Source of the DNA: an uncultured Bacilli bacterium
GTDB lineage: Bacteria > Bacillota_I > Bacilli_A > RF39 > UBA660
DNA length: 64,000 nt
Reading direction: 5' to 3'
NCBI GenBank assembly: GCA_934162125.1
Contig: CAKPHU010000002.1
Span: 186,001-250,000, forward strand
The notes below the pieces were generated by a model. It made no database searches and was not told where the DNA came from. It saw only the letters and a program-made list of their open reading frames with translations. This document shows positions 33,886 through 43,000 of the stretch, piece by piece. Position 1 is the stretch's first letter; the number at the start of each line of letters is the position of its first letter. The position numbers and the translations under genes were made by a program.

Positions 33886-35058
33886 TTAATCAGTAGCTTT
33901 TTTTATTGCATTATCTATCTTAACAAGAACTTTTCCCACATCTTGTTCTGTTTCACGTTTTAATTCTTTAATGTGTTCACGTAATGACTCGTTACCAAAA
34001 ACAACAGTATCATCGATTCTATCTAAAATAGCATCATATTCCACATTAGAAGAAAATCTTGCATCTGTAAAATTAGTCTTTGTAACAGGACTAGTAAGAT
34101 AAAGATCAATTACAGCACCTCTACTGCCAGTAAAGTTTGTACCTTCTAAAGTTCCATTGAATAAACAATCTTCTCCAAAAGTAACTCCCGCTAAATTGCA
34201 TTGAAAAAGACTGACTTCTCTTCTTTCAGATAATTGTGCATTAAAACCGTAACTACCTCTAAAATCTGTATTTCTAATATACAATGAACTATTAGTATAT
34301 GGTTTTGTAAAGTATACCCCTTCAAATTTACAATTTGAAAGAGTTCCCGCAACTGTATTAGGATTCATTTCAATCATTCCATCAGTTACACTCTTAGCAC
34401 CTCTGAAATCAGTATCACCAATAGTACAGCCGTAAAAATCACCATCTATTTTTGCATCATCAAGAATAGTACCTGTAAAGTCCATACTCTCTGCTTTAAT
34501 AAGAGCACCTTTACTACCTTCAAAGCTATCATCTTTAACTGTATTTGGATATTCAATACTACCTTTAAAAGTCACACTATGATAAGTATTACTACCTAAA
34601 AGTTTATTCTTACTTGGAACAATAACAGCACCTTTACTATTTGAAAAAATAGTATCTTGAATTATACATCCCTCAATAGGTCTTACAAATTCAACGCCCA
34701 CAAATTCTGCTCCTCTAAAATCAGGAAAAACTGTATCAGGATTTATCTTAACTCCTGTTAACCCTGCAAAGTTATATCCCATACATACAACATTATCAAA
34801 AGACACATTAGACATATCTATCTTTTTCAAAATTTCTGGTGGAAGAGTAAAAAATAATGCTTCGCATTCTTCTCCATTATTCATATCATTTTTAATTTTA
34901 CTAGGCTTAAATAATACTTTTTCTAATAATCCTTCTGGAAAGTCATCTAACAATACTGGCTTTCCTTTATAATGACTTAACGTCTTAACCAAATAATCTC
35001 TTACTGCATCTGCTTTCTTCTTAGTAAATGCTTCACTATCAAATATATCATAAGTCAT
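33886..35058 (-). CDS. Pentapeptide-repeat-like beta-helix protein
   Basis: 390 aa, no signal peptide. From about residue 80 to 350 it is built of loose A(D/N)FxG-type repeats: VSFDNVVCMGYNFAGLTGV, PDFRGAEFVGVEF, DSFEGSKGALI, TDFRGAKS, CKFEGVYF, TDFRGSYGF, CNLAGVTF, TNFTGSRGAV. The spacing is longer than in classic pentapeptide repeats, suggesting a right-handed beta-helix with insertions. The last about 40 residues are charged and helical. Some family members mimic DNA and protect gyrase, but nothing here proves that. GGAGGG precedes the ATG. Confidence 0.65.
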   Translation of the reverse strand: MTYDIFDSEAFTKKKADAVRDYLVKTLSHYKGKPVLLDDFPEGLLEKVLFKPSKIKNDMNNGEECEALFFTLPPEILKKIDMSNVSFDNVVCMGYNFAGLTGVKINPDTVFPDFRGAEFVGVEFVRPIEGCIIQDTIFSNSKGAVIVPSKNKLLGSNTYHSVTFKGSIEYPNTVKDDSFEGSKGALIKAESMDFTGTILDDAKIDGDFYGCTIGDTDFRGAKSVTDGMIEMNPNTVAGTLSNCKFEGVYFTKPYTNSSLYIRNTDFRGSYGFNAQLSERREVSLFQCNLAGVTFGEDCLFNGTLEGTNFTGSRGAVIDLYLTSPVTKTNFTDARFSSNVEYDAILDRIDDTVVFGNESLREHIKELKRETEQDVGKVLVKIDNAIKKATD

Positions 35059-35080
35059 AACAAACCCTCCAATAAGCTTT

Positions 35081-35108
35081 ATTATAACAGATATTATTAA
35101 TTAATCAA
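35081..35108 (-). promoter_or_regulatory. Promoter of pentapeptide-repeat gene
   Basis: TTGATT (35108-35103), 16-bp spacer, TATAAT (35086-35081). The -35 overlaps the gerM stop codon. Confidence 0.5.
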
Positions 35109-36049
35109 TATTTATTTAAATCACTTCTACTAACATGACCAACTACTTCACCATTAACCTCAAAACTAACCATTTCACTAGGATAATTATCAAAAACTGA
35201 CAAAGAAATAGTATAGATAACTTCCTCTACCAACTTATCATTTCCATCCATAATATAATCATTAAAATTAAGTCTCATAATTCCATCATCTTCCTGATAA
35301 TCTAGAAGAACCGTATTACTATTTAAAAAGCTAATTAAATTACTTTCATATAAATAACTAGAAGCTAACTCTTCTACAATAATCTTAATCTTTTCCCGAT
35401 CATCATTAATATACTTAGTAACTGGTACATAATACATATCATTATTAATTCTATCCAAATAATATATAACAACCTCATTAATATTATTTCTCGAAGTAAT
35501 ATCATAAACCTTATTTATTCCAATACTCTTATTTAAAATAGGATCTAACTTTTCCTCTGAAACAGGATACTTATTCAAAACTTCATCTTCTACTAAAATA
35601 CTAACTCCTTCTACTTTATCAAGTTCCAAAATACTATAAACAATTGAACTAATCATATTCTTTTCTTTATCCAAATCAACTTTTAAAATATCTTTCGAAA
35701 AATTAAGTGTAACTATCTCTTTCCCAACAATCACATCTTTTAACTTAGTCCCACTAGGTATTACTCCACTAAGTCCATTTACTTTATTAGAATCTTTTAA
35801 ACTATTAATAATCTTATAAACTCTATCTTTAATATTATCTTCATTCATATAAATCTTACTTCTAACTAATAGATTATTTTTGTTAAGCAAATATATATTA
35901 TAAATATCTCCCTTATTTTCAACTTCTCCATGTGCTGTAACTGCTAAAGTTTCCGTATTACCTACTCCCTTCAAAGAAAAAGCAACTACTAAAATAAATA
36001 AAGATAAAGTTGTTATAAATATTTTTCTTAAAGCCTTTGTTCTAAGCAT
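35105..36049 (-). CDS. gerM: GerM-like protein with two GerMN domains
   Basis: 314 aa. An N-terminal signal/TM (about 10-27) is followed by two GerMN-type repeats: about 50-165 (IYLLNKNNLLVRSKIYM, GVIPSGTKLKDVIVGKEIVTLNFSKD) and about 185-305 (VIYYLDRINNDMYYVPVTKYI, MRLNFNDYIMDGNDKLVEEVIYTI). Bacillus GerM is an exported sporulation and germination protein of the mother cell. The gene lies just after gerE, as in the Bacillus gerE-ysmAB-gerM region. A CATATAAT element 17 nt upstream could be a sporulation promoter. Confidence 0.85.
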   Translation of the reverse strand: MLRTKALRKIFITTLSLFILVVAFSLKGVGNTETLAVTAHGEVENKGDIYNIYLLNKNNLLVRSKIYMNEDNIKDRVYKIINSLKDSNKVNGLSGVIPSGTKLKDVIVGKEIVTLNFSKDILKVDLDKEKNMISSIVYSILELDKVEGVSILVEDEVLNKYPVSEEKLDPILNKSIGINKVYDITSRNNINEVVIYYLDRINNDMYYVPVTKYINDDREKIKIIVEELASSYLYESNLISFLNSNTVLLDYQEDDGIMRLNFNDYIMDGNDKLVEEVIYTISLSVFDNYPSEMVSFEVNGEVVGHVSRSDLNKY

Positions 36050-36066
36050 ATTTCTTCACCTATCAA

Positions 36067-36074
36067 ATTATATG
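36067..36074 (-). promoter_or_regulatory. CATANNNT element upstream of gerM
   Basis: CATATAAT, ending 17 nt before the gerM ATG, matching the placement before yqfC, gerE and spoIIIAH. Possible mother-cell sigma factor -10. Confidence 0.35.
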
Positions 36075-36100
36075 AAAAGCCGTGCTATTTTAGCACGACT
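36072..36100 (-). terminator. Terminator after gerE
   Basis: AGTCGTGCTA-AAA-TAGCACGGCT (36100-36078, one G-U pair) then TTTC. It directly follows the gerE stop; the short T-run makes it moderate. Confidence 0.7.
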
Positions 36101-36307
36101 TTATAATGATAATTCCTTAAGCTTTAATAGTTCCACAACTGCACCAGCTCTTCCATTAACTCCAAGCTTCTGCATTACATTAGAAATATGATTACGAACT
36201 GTTTTCTCACTAATATTAAGTTCTTCTGCAATTTCTTTTGTACTCTTATTGTCTATTAAAAGCTCAAATACCGTCTTTTCTCTAACCGTTAATATCGTAT
36301 TAGCCAT
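36101..36307 (-). CDS. gerE: GerE-like LuxR-type HTH regulator
   Basis: 68 aa consisting only of a LuxR/GerE helix-turn-helix: LTVREKTVFELLIDNKSTKE, then IAEELNISEKTVRNHISNVM and the C-terminal QKLGVNGRAGAVVELLKL. Size and lack of any receiver domain match Bacillus GerE (74 aa), the late mother-cell regulator of spore-coat genes. Neighbouring gerM and spoIIIAH and the CATAGAAT element upstream agree. A non-sporulation LuxR solo is possible but less likely. Confidence 0.82.
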   Translation of the reverse strand: MANTILTVREKTVFELLIDNKSTKEIAEELNISEKTVRNHISNVMQKLGVNGRAGAVVELLKLKELSL

Positions 36308-36324
36308 TTCTTATCACCTAGAAT

Positions 36325-36332
36325 ATTCTATG
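36325..36332 (-). promoter_or_regulatory. CATANNNT element upstream of gerE
   Basis: CATAGAAT, ending 17 nt before the gerE ATG. It resembles a sigma-E/K -10 (CATAnnnT). Confidence 0.35.
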
Positions 36333-36383
36333 AAACAAGAAATATTTTGCTAAGGTATTTGCCCAAGAAAAAAGAAAGAAAAG

Positions 36384-36881
36384 TTATCCTTCTTGAAATT
36401 TTACAGTTATATAAAGCTTATTCTTATAGTTTTTCTGAATAGCTCTCATTATATTATTTGCTAACTGCATATCATGCGTATTAGATATACAAACTACATT
36501 GACATTACTATTATCAATTTTTGTAAAGCAATCAAGCTTAAATTCATTTTTCAAACTTTTTTCAATAGCTTCTTCTTTTCCTTGTAATTCATTTAAATAT
36601 TTTAATTTTTCATAAACATTATTCTTCTCTTCGCTACTTAACTCTTCACTAACTAATTGTTCCTGCAAAACATTCATTTCTTTCTGTCTTTCTTCCTCTA
36701 AATTTACTCTCATTGCTACTAAAGGTCCTACTTCTTCTACCGCATCACTATCTATATTATTAGCCTTCTCAACTACTTCTTTTTCTGGTTTTAATAAGTC
36801 TGTAGGCATTGTTATATAATAAACTCCTAATATAAGAATTAAACTAAATAATGTTAAAAACCACAAATTTTGCTTATCCAT
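36384..36881 (-). CDS. spoIIIAH: Stage III sporulation protein AH-like
   Basis: 165 aa from ATG 36881, chosen for GAGGAG 8 nt upstream over a longer frame. The start MDKQNLWFLTLFSLILILGV followed by YYITMP is the classic SpoIIIAH N-terminal TM with its conserved YYI. A helical linker (about 60-110: RVNLEEERQKEMNVLQ, EKNNVYEKLKYLNELQG) and a C-terminal ring-building domain (CFTKIDNSNVNVVCIS, IMRAIQKNY) follow. In spore formers SpoIIIAH forms the channel with forespore SpoIIQ. Here it stands alone, without spoIIIAA-AG beside it. Confidence 0.85.
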   Translation of the reverse strand: MDKQNLWFLTLFSLILILGVYYITMPTDLLKPEKEVVEKANNIDSDAVEEVGPLVAMRVNLEEERQKEMNVLQEQLVSEELSSEEKNNVYEKLKYLNELQGKEEAIEKSLKNEFKLDCFTKIDNSNVNVVCISNTHDMQLANNIMRAIQKNYKNKLYITVKFQEG

Positions 36882-36901
36882 AACCTGATCTCCTCTAATA
36901 G

Positions 36902-36909
36902 AATATATG
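36902..36909 (-). promoter_or_regulatory. CATANNNT element upstream of spoIIIAH
   Basis: CATATATT, ending 20 nt before the chosen spoIIIAH ATG, comparable to the elements before yqfC, gerM and gerE. Confidence 0.35.
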
Positions 36910-36911
36910 AA

Positions 36912-36940
36912 TAAAAAAAAAGAATATTCGCAAATATTCT
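36912..36940 (-). terminator. Rho-independent terminator
   Basis: AGAATATT-TGCG-AATATTCT (36940-36921), flanked by AAA/TTT pairs and a nine-T run. It ends the zinc-ribbon membrane protein gene. Confidence 0.87.
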
Positions 36941-36945
36941 TTTCT

Positions 36946-37545
36946 CTACTTAACTTCTTTACCACAATGTGTACAGAACTTAGCGTCACCTGTTATTTGT
37001 GTGCCACATTCAGCACAGAATCTTTTAGCTTCTGTTGTATTTGTTGTACTAGCAGTACTATTTGTTGTATTAGTTGTAGTTTTACCACCAAAAGTTTTTT
37101 CAAAGAAGTCCCATACTGGATCATTCATAGGAGTTGCTCCTACATATTCAGCGCTAGATAAACCTAAAATAGGCCAAAAGATAGGTCCAAGAAGTAATAT
37201 TCCAACTCCAAAGCCATCATCTTTACCAAAGCTTCTTGCTGTGCTAATTGAAAGTACTACTGCAAAGTAAATAGTTAAGAAACTAGCTAAAACTTGTCCA
37301 ATAATTGGAATCAAATTTAAAACAATTCCTCCACCATAAACAACTGCTACCCATAATGGATTAAGTCCTACTATCTTACATTGAACAATAACATTATAAA
37401 TTGGAATAATAGCTTCCCAGCCACCTTTTCCAGCTTTCTTAAAAGCCTTCCATTGACCAATAATTTGAAGAATTCCAATAACAGCTATTATAAGACCAAA
37501 AGTTGCCATACTAGCTACTAAAAAAGCAACTACATCACTTTCCAT
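36946..37545 (-). CDS. DUF5684-like membrane protein with C-terminal zinc ribbon
   Basis: 199 aa. Four hydrophobic helices (about 8-28, 45-60, 65-95, 110-130) include GGWEAIIPIYNVIVQCKIVG, the hallmark of the DUF5684 group of small membrane proteins. A Thr/Asn-rich linker (TTTNTTNSTASTTNTT) leads to a double-CxxC zinc ribbon (FCAECGTQI and FCTHCGKEV) at the end, presumably cytoplasmic. Function unknown. AAGGAGG precedes the ATG. It follows the YnbB-like gene with a 12-nt gap. Confidence 0.75.
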   Translation of the reverse strand: MESDVVAFLVASMATFGLIIAVIGILQIIGQWKAFKKAGKGGWEAIIPIYNVIVQCKIVGLNPLWVAVVYGGGIVLNLIPIIGQVLASFLTIYFAVVLSISTARSFGKDDGFGVGILLLGPIFWPILGLSSAEYVGATPMNDPVWDFFEKTFGGKTTTNTTNSTASTTNTTEAKRFCAECGTQITGDAKFCTHCGKEVK

Positions 37546-37557
37546 AAACTCACCTCC

Positions 37558-38814
37558 TTACTTTTCTAAGAGCTTAGAAATAGCTCTTAATAATGCTAAC
37601 TTACCATACTGATAAGTAAGGCCACCTTGCATATAAGCAATATATGGACTTCTTAATGGTCCATCACAAGAAATTTCAATTGAAGACCCTTGTGTAAAAG
37701 AACCACTTGCCATAATAACTTGACTATCATAACCAGGCATATCACTAGGAATAGCTGCAACATTAGAATCAATTGCTGAAGCTTCCTGAATACCTTGGGT
37801 AAATTTAACTAACTTATCACTATCATTAAAAATAATAGTTTGAACAATATCTACTCTTGGATCATTATATGCAGGTTCCACATCAAAGCCTAACTTTTTC
37901 ATTACATAACTAGTTAATACTGCAGTCTTTAATGATGAAGCAACTGCATTTGGAGCCATATATAATCCTTGTAAAAATTGTTTATTTGCTCCCAAACTAG
38001 GTCCAACTTCCTTACCACATCCAGGAACAGTTAATCTCTCAGCACATAAACTAACTAAATCCTTACGTCCTGCAATATAAGCTCCATTAGAAGCAATACC
38101 TCCACCTAAATTTTTAATTAAAGAACCAACTATTACATCAGCTCCCACTTCTAGTGGACTAACTTCTTCTACTAATTCACAGTAACAATTGTCGATCATT
38201 ACAATAACATCATTATCTACTTTTTTAATAAGTCTAATAACTTTTTCAATCTTAAAAATATCTAAAGCACTTCTCGTAGAATAACCTCTACTTCTTTGAA
38301 TTTCAATAACACGAACTTTATTATTCTCTAAATATTTTCTAATATCATCATAGCAAAAATCATTATTCTCTAATTCTATTTGATCATAAGAAACTCCATA
38401 ACTCTTCAAAGAACTTGGATTATCTCTAATTCCAATTACTTCATCCAACGTATCATATGGTTTACCACTTATACTAAGTAGCCTATCACCTGGACGTAAC
38501 AAAGCATTAAAACAAACTGTTAAAGCATGACTACCAGAAATAAATTGATTTCTAACCAAAGCATCTTCTGCTCCCAAAACATCTCTAAAAACATCCTCAA
38601 TTTTATCTCTTCCTATATCATTATATCCATAACCAGTAGTTCCATTAAAATGACATTCACTAACATTATTTTTATGAAAACTAGTTAAAACTTTTAAACT
38701 GTTCTTCATAGCCATATCATCTATTTTTTCAAACTCTGCCCTAACTGCTTCTTCTGCTTCTCTAACAATACTAAGTGCTTCATCACTTATTCCTAATTCT
38801 TTATAATTATCCAT
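37558..38814 (-). CDS. YnbB-like PLP enzyme (methionine gamma-lyase-related family)
   Basis: 418 aa, the size of the family (PF06838, also annotated as aluminium resistance protein). PLP fold type I features: FISGSHALTVCFNALLRPGD, an Asp in MIDNCYCELVE, and the Schiff-base Lys in GSLIKNLGGGIASNGAYIAG. RSRGYSTR and MPGYDSQVIMASGSF are family stretches. It is presumed to be a carbon-sulfur lyase or related; the substrate is not known. It overlaps the SDR gene by 8 nt. Confidence 0.88.
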   Translation of the reverse strand: MDNYKELGISDEALSIVREAEEAVRAEFEKIDDMAMKNSLKVLTSFHKNNVSECHFNGTTGYGYNDIGRDKIEDVFRDVLGAEDALVRNQFISGSHALTVCFNALLRPGDRLLSISGKPYDTLDEVIGIRDNPSSLKSYGVSYDQIELENNDFCYDDIRKYLENNKVRVIEIQRSRGYSTRSALDIFKIEKVIRLIKKVDNDVIVMIDNCYCELVEEVSPLEVGADVIVGSLIKNLGGGIASNGAYIAGRKDLVSLCAERLTVPGCGKEVGPSLGANKQFLQGLYMAPNAVASSLKTAVLTSYVMKKLGFDVEPAYNDPRVDIVQTIIFNDSDKLVKFTQGIQEASAIDSNVAAIPSDMPGYDSQVIMASGSFTQGSSIEISCDGPLRSPYIAYMQGGLTYQYGKLALLRAISKLLEK

Positions 38815-39550
38815 TATACTTTCCCCCGTCGACTCTTATTATAGCATCATTTATATAATTTGCTTTAGAACTTGCTAAAAAAACTATTATTTTCGCAATT
38901 TCATCAGCCTCTGCAAATCTACCAAGTAAAATCTTCTTTCTCTCTTCATTTATCTGTTCAATTGATAAATCCTTATTCATATCAGTCTTAACCCATCCAG
39001 GACAAACACAATTAACATTTATAAAAGGTGCAAATTCTCTAGCCAAATTATGAGTTAAAGAAATAACTCCAGCTTTAGCTGCATCATAATCACAACTTTC
39101 TGGATAAAAAGTATCAATCGCATTAGTAGAACTAATATTAATAATCTTACCCTTCTTATTTTCCATCATAACTTTTCCTACATACTTACTACACAAATAT
39201 GTACCAATTAAATTAACATCCAAAATTCTCTTAAAATCTCTTACAGTCTTATCCATCAATAAAGTATCTCTACATACACTAGCATTATTTACTAATATAT
39301 CTATCTTTCCAAAATGATCAACAATCTCATTAACCATTTTTTCTACTTCTTCCTCTACACTAATATCACACTTAATACATAAAACTTGTACATCATAATT
39401 ATCTAAAATATATTTTTTTAACTCAAGGGCTTCCTTCTCATGATGATAATAATTAATAATAACATCCAAGCCACTTTTAGCCATTTCTAAAACTGTACTC
39501 TTACCAATTCCTCTACTACTTCCAGTAACTAAACACACTGCCTTACCCAT
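38807..39550 (-). CDS. Short-chain dehydrogenase/reductase (FabG-like)
   Basis: 247 aa, classical SDR. The nucleotide-binding TGSSRGIGKS is at the N-terminus, followed by NNAS, catalytic Ser in NISSTNAID, YDAAK (Tyr-x-x-x-Lys), and ending in VDGGKYNG. The sequence resembles 3-oxoacyl-ACP reductase, but there are no fatty-acid genes near it, so the substrate is open. It is translationally coupled to the YnbB-like gene and 4 nt from the thioredoxin-like gene; the three probably form an operon. Confidence 0.85.
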   Translation of the reverse strand: MGKAVCLVTGSSRGIGKSTVLEMAKSGLDVIINYYHHEKEALELKKYILDNYDVQVLCIKCDISVEEEVEKMVNEIVDHFGKIDILVNNASVCRDTLLMDKTVRDFKRILDVNLIGTYLCSKYVGKVMMENKKGKIINISSTNAIDTFYPESCDYDAAKAGVISLTHNLAREFAPFINVNCVCPGWVKTDMNKDLSIEQINEERKKILLGRFAEADEIAKIIVFLASSKANYINDAIIRVDGGKYNG

Positions 39551-39554
39551 TCTA

Positions 39555-39986
39555 TCACTCCACTAAACTAAGATCTTCTAAAAAAGAATCTATCTCACTA
39601 CTATTACTTATATTTTCTTTAAATAAAGAAACTTTTCCCTCATCAATATAAACAATAACTGGATACTCAATATCATCATAAAGACTAATTTCTTGTTTCA
39701 ATATATCATATTGATCCTTATTTTCTACATCAAAAAATACATAATCTAAATTTCTACTCTTAATATCTTTTTTTAAAGTTTGGCAATTACTACAATTCTT
39801 ACTATCATATAAAAACAAAACAAAACTATCTTGCCTTCTGATTCTATAATAAGCACTCTTAACATCATGCCTAAATCTATAACCAAAACAAAAAACAGCT
39901 GGTATAACTACTGCTATACCTACTAAAAGACCAGTAATAATTCTCTTTTTTAAAGCAATTAAGTGTTCATCTTTGTCTCTTGTCAT
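39555..39986 (-). CDS. Membrane-anchored thioredoxin-like protein
   Basis: 143 aa. One TM (about 15-34) is followed by a thioredoxin/glutaredoxin-like domain: FVLFLYDSKNCSNCQTLKKD with an intact CxxC (NCSNC), YVFFDVENKDQYD, and YPVIVYIDEGK with the cis-Pro position. It probably faces outside and acts in thiol-disulfide exchange or as a reductase anchor. GGAGGG precedes the ATG. It differs from the 10164-10739 lipoprotein, which has lost its Cys pair. Confidence 0.75.
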   Translation of the reverse strand: MTRDKDEHLIALKKRIITGLLVGIAVVIPAVFCFGYRFRHDVKSAYYRIRRQDSFVLFLYDSKNCSNCQTLKKDIKSRNLDYVFFDVENKDQYDILKQEISLYDDIEYPVIVYIDEGKVSLFKENISNSSEIDSFLEDLSLVE

Positions 39987-40022
39987 AATTACCCTCCACC
40001 ATAATTTTACTATAATTTTAAA

Positions 40023-40049
40023 CAGAAAAAAAGAGTTATTAAACTCTTT
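40023..40049 (-). terminator. Rho-independent terminator after ileS
   Basis: AAAGAGTT-TAAT-AACTCTTT (40049-40030) then TTTTC; the stem includes the ileS stop region. Confidence 0.83.
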
Positions 40050-43000
40050 CTACTTTGATACAAGCTTTTTCATCATTAAGTTCACACTCATCTGTCAAGC
40101 TTTCATCTTCTATTAATTCATCTCCTAATACTTCACCCATAACATAGTCTCTATATTTATCAAACATCTCATGAACAGCTTTAGTACCTTTATAATAAAC
40201 TTTAATATGATCAGTTATTACAAAGTCAGCATCTTTTCTTAAACTTTGTACTTTACGAACAAATTCACGAGCAAGACCTTCTAATATTAAATCTTCTGTA
40301 AGCTCAGTATTTAAAACTACACAAGTCTTATTATTACTTGTAGAAGCATATCCCTCTTTTTGTTTAAGACTAACTAATACCATTTCATTAGTAAGTTCAA
40401 AGTCCTCATCACCAAGTTTAATTGTAATAGAACCCTTTTCGGTAAGTTTTGTTACTTCATTACTACTTAATTTAGCAAGTGCTTCTTGTAATAACTTAAT
40501 TTTTGGTCCTAATGTTTTACCAAGAACTTTAAAGTTAGGTTTAACAATATATTCAAGATATTCACTCATATCATCTTTAAATTCAACTTTCTTAACATTT
40601 AATTCTTCTGTAATGATAGGAAGTAAATCTCCAATAATCATTTCATCACTCTTAGGTAAAATTAAACTACTAATAGGTTGACGTACTTTAATATTAGCTT
40701 CTTCTCTAGCAAATCTACCTAATGAGCAAACATCTCTTACTAAATCCATTCTTTCTTCAACACTACTATCAACTAAATCAGTATTTTCAACTGGGAAGTC
40801 TTCTAAATGAACTGATTCTTTTCCAGTTAATTTTGTAAATATTTCTTCTGTAATGAATGGAGTCATTGGTGCACATAATTTGCAAAGAGCAACTAAAACT
40901 TCATAAGTAGTTAAATAAACAGCTTTCTTAGACTCAGTTAACTCACTATCCCAGAAACGTCTTCTATTACTACGGATATACCAGTTAGATAAATCATCGT
41001 TTAAGAATGGAACAATAGCACGAGCTGCTTTATTTAAATCATACTCTTGATATGCTTCATTAACTTTCTCAATTAAATCATTTAATTTAGAAATTAACCA
41101 TCTATCAATTAATTCACGATCTTTAACTGGAATATTATATTCTCTTGGATCAATATTATCTGCATTAGCATACATTTCAAAGAATGAATAAGCATTTTTA
41201 AATGTTGAAATATATTTAGAATAAATTTCTTTTAAGCCATCTTCATCAAATTTTAATGGAGTCCAAACTGGTGAAGCATATAACATATAGAATCTAACTG
41301 TATCTGCTCCATACTTCTCCATAACTTCAAATGGACTAATTGCATTTCCTCTTGATTTATGCATCTTTTGACCATATTTATCTAGTAATAAGTCATTAAC
41401 TAAAACATTCTTATAAGGAGTTTGACCAGTAACAAATACACTAACAACAAGTAATGAATAGAACCATCCTCTTGTTTGATCAATTCCTTCACAAATAAAG
41501 TCTGCTGGATATTGTGATTCCCATAACTCTTTATTTTCAAATGGATAATGATATTGAGCAAATGGCATAGAACCAGAGTCAAACCAACAATCGATAACAT
41601 CTTTAACACGATGCATTAACTCTCCACATTCTGGACATTTAATATGAATATCATCAACATATGGTCTATGTAATTCAATATCTTCAGTAATATCTTCTAC
41701 TGCCTTCTCACATAATTCTTTACGTGATCCTATCATTTCCTGATGACCACAACTACATTTCCATAATGGAATTGGTGTACCCCAATATCTATCACGAGAA
41801 ATAGCCCAATCCACCATATTCTCTAACCAGTTACCAAATCTCTTTTCACCAACAAATTCTGGATGCCAACAAACTTTATTATTTTGTTCAATAATTTCAT
41901 CTTTCTTAGCTGTTGTCTTAATATATAAAGATGGTTTTGAATAATAAACAAGTGGTGTTTTACATCTCCAACAATGTGGATAATCATGGTTCATCTTTTG
42001 TTTCTTAAATAATTTATCTTCATGAGCTAAATACTTAACAATTTCAAGTTCAAGTTCAGGATCAACAACAAGTCTTCCCTTCCATGGACCTTCAGTATAG
42101 CAACCATCTTCTCCTACTGGATTAAGCATTGCTAAATTATATTTTAAACCAACTTCATAGTCATCTTGTCCAAAAGCAGGAGCTATATGAACAACACCAG
42201 TACCATCTTCCATAGTAACATAATCAGCACATGTTACAACAAATGCTTTCTTATCTTTTGGTACTTCTAACATTGGAAGTAATTGTTCATACTCACGTCC
42301 CTCTAAATCACGTCCCTTATATCTTTCAACTACTTCATAACCTTCTCCAAGAACTTTATCAACTAACTTTTCAGCTAAAATAAAATTATATCCCTTAGAT
42401 AAACACTTAACATAATCTTCTTCTGGATTAACACAAAGAGCACTATTAGCAAGCAAAGTCCAAGGAGTAGTAGTCCATACTAAATAATATGTATTATCTT
42501 GATCCTTAGCTTTAAAAGGTACAAATACTGTATTAACACTAATCTCTTTATATCCTTGAGCAACTTCATGAGATGCAAGACCAGTTCCACATCTAGGACA
42601 CCATGGTACAATCTTTAATCCTTCATAGATGTATCCCTCATCAAACATCTTCTTTAGAATCCACCATTCAGTTTCAATATAATTATTATCATATGTAACA
42701 TATGGATGTTTTAAATCAATAAATTGTCCCATTTCTCTTGTGAATTTAGAGAATGACTTTTCATTACTCCAAACACTCTCACGACATTTTTGATTAAATT
42801 CTTTAATTCCATATTTTTCAATATCACTTTTACCAGAAAAACCTAATTCTTTTTCTACTTGTACTTCTACTGGTAAACCATGAGTATCCCATCCTACTTT
42901 TCTAAGAACGCGATATCCTTGCATTGCTTTATACTTACATACTGTATCTTTTAATAATTTAGCAAGCATGTGATGAATACCAGGCATTCCATTTGCTGTT

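Noticed and set aside
36362..36400. Terminator after spoIIIAH
   Set aside because: Only a 5-bp stem can be drawn near the T-rich stretch, too weak to list.
41400..41609. Minus-strand 69-aa frame inside ileS
   Set aside because: It lies in another frame fully inside the intact ileS gene, with no ribosome-binding site.
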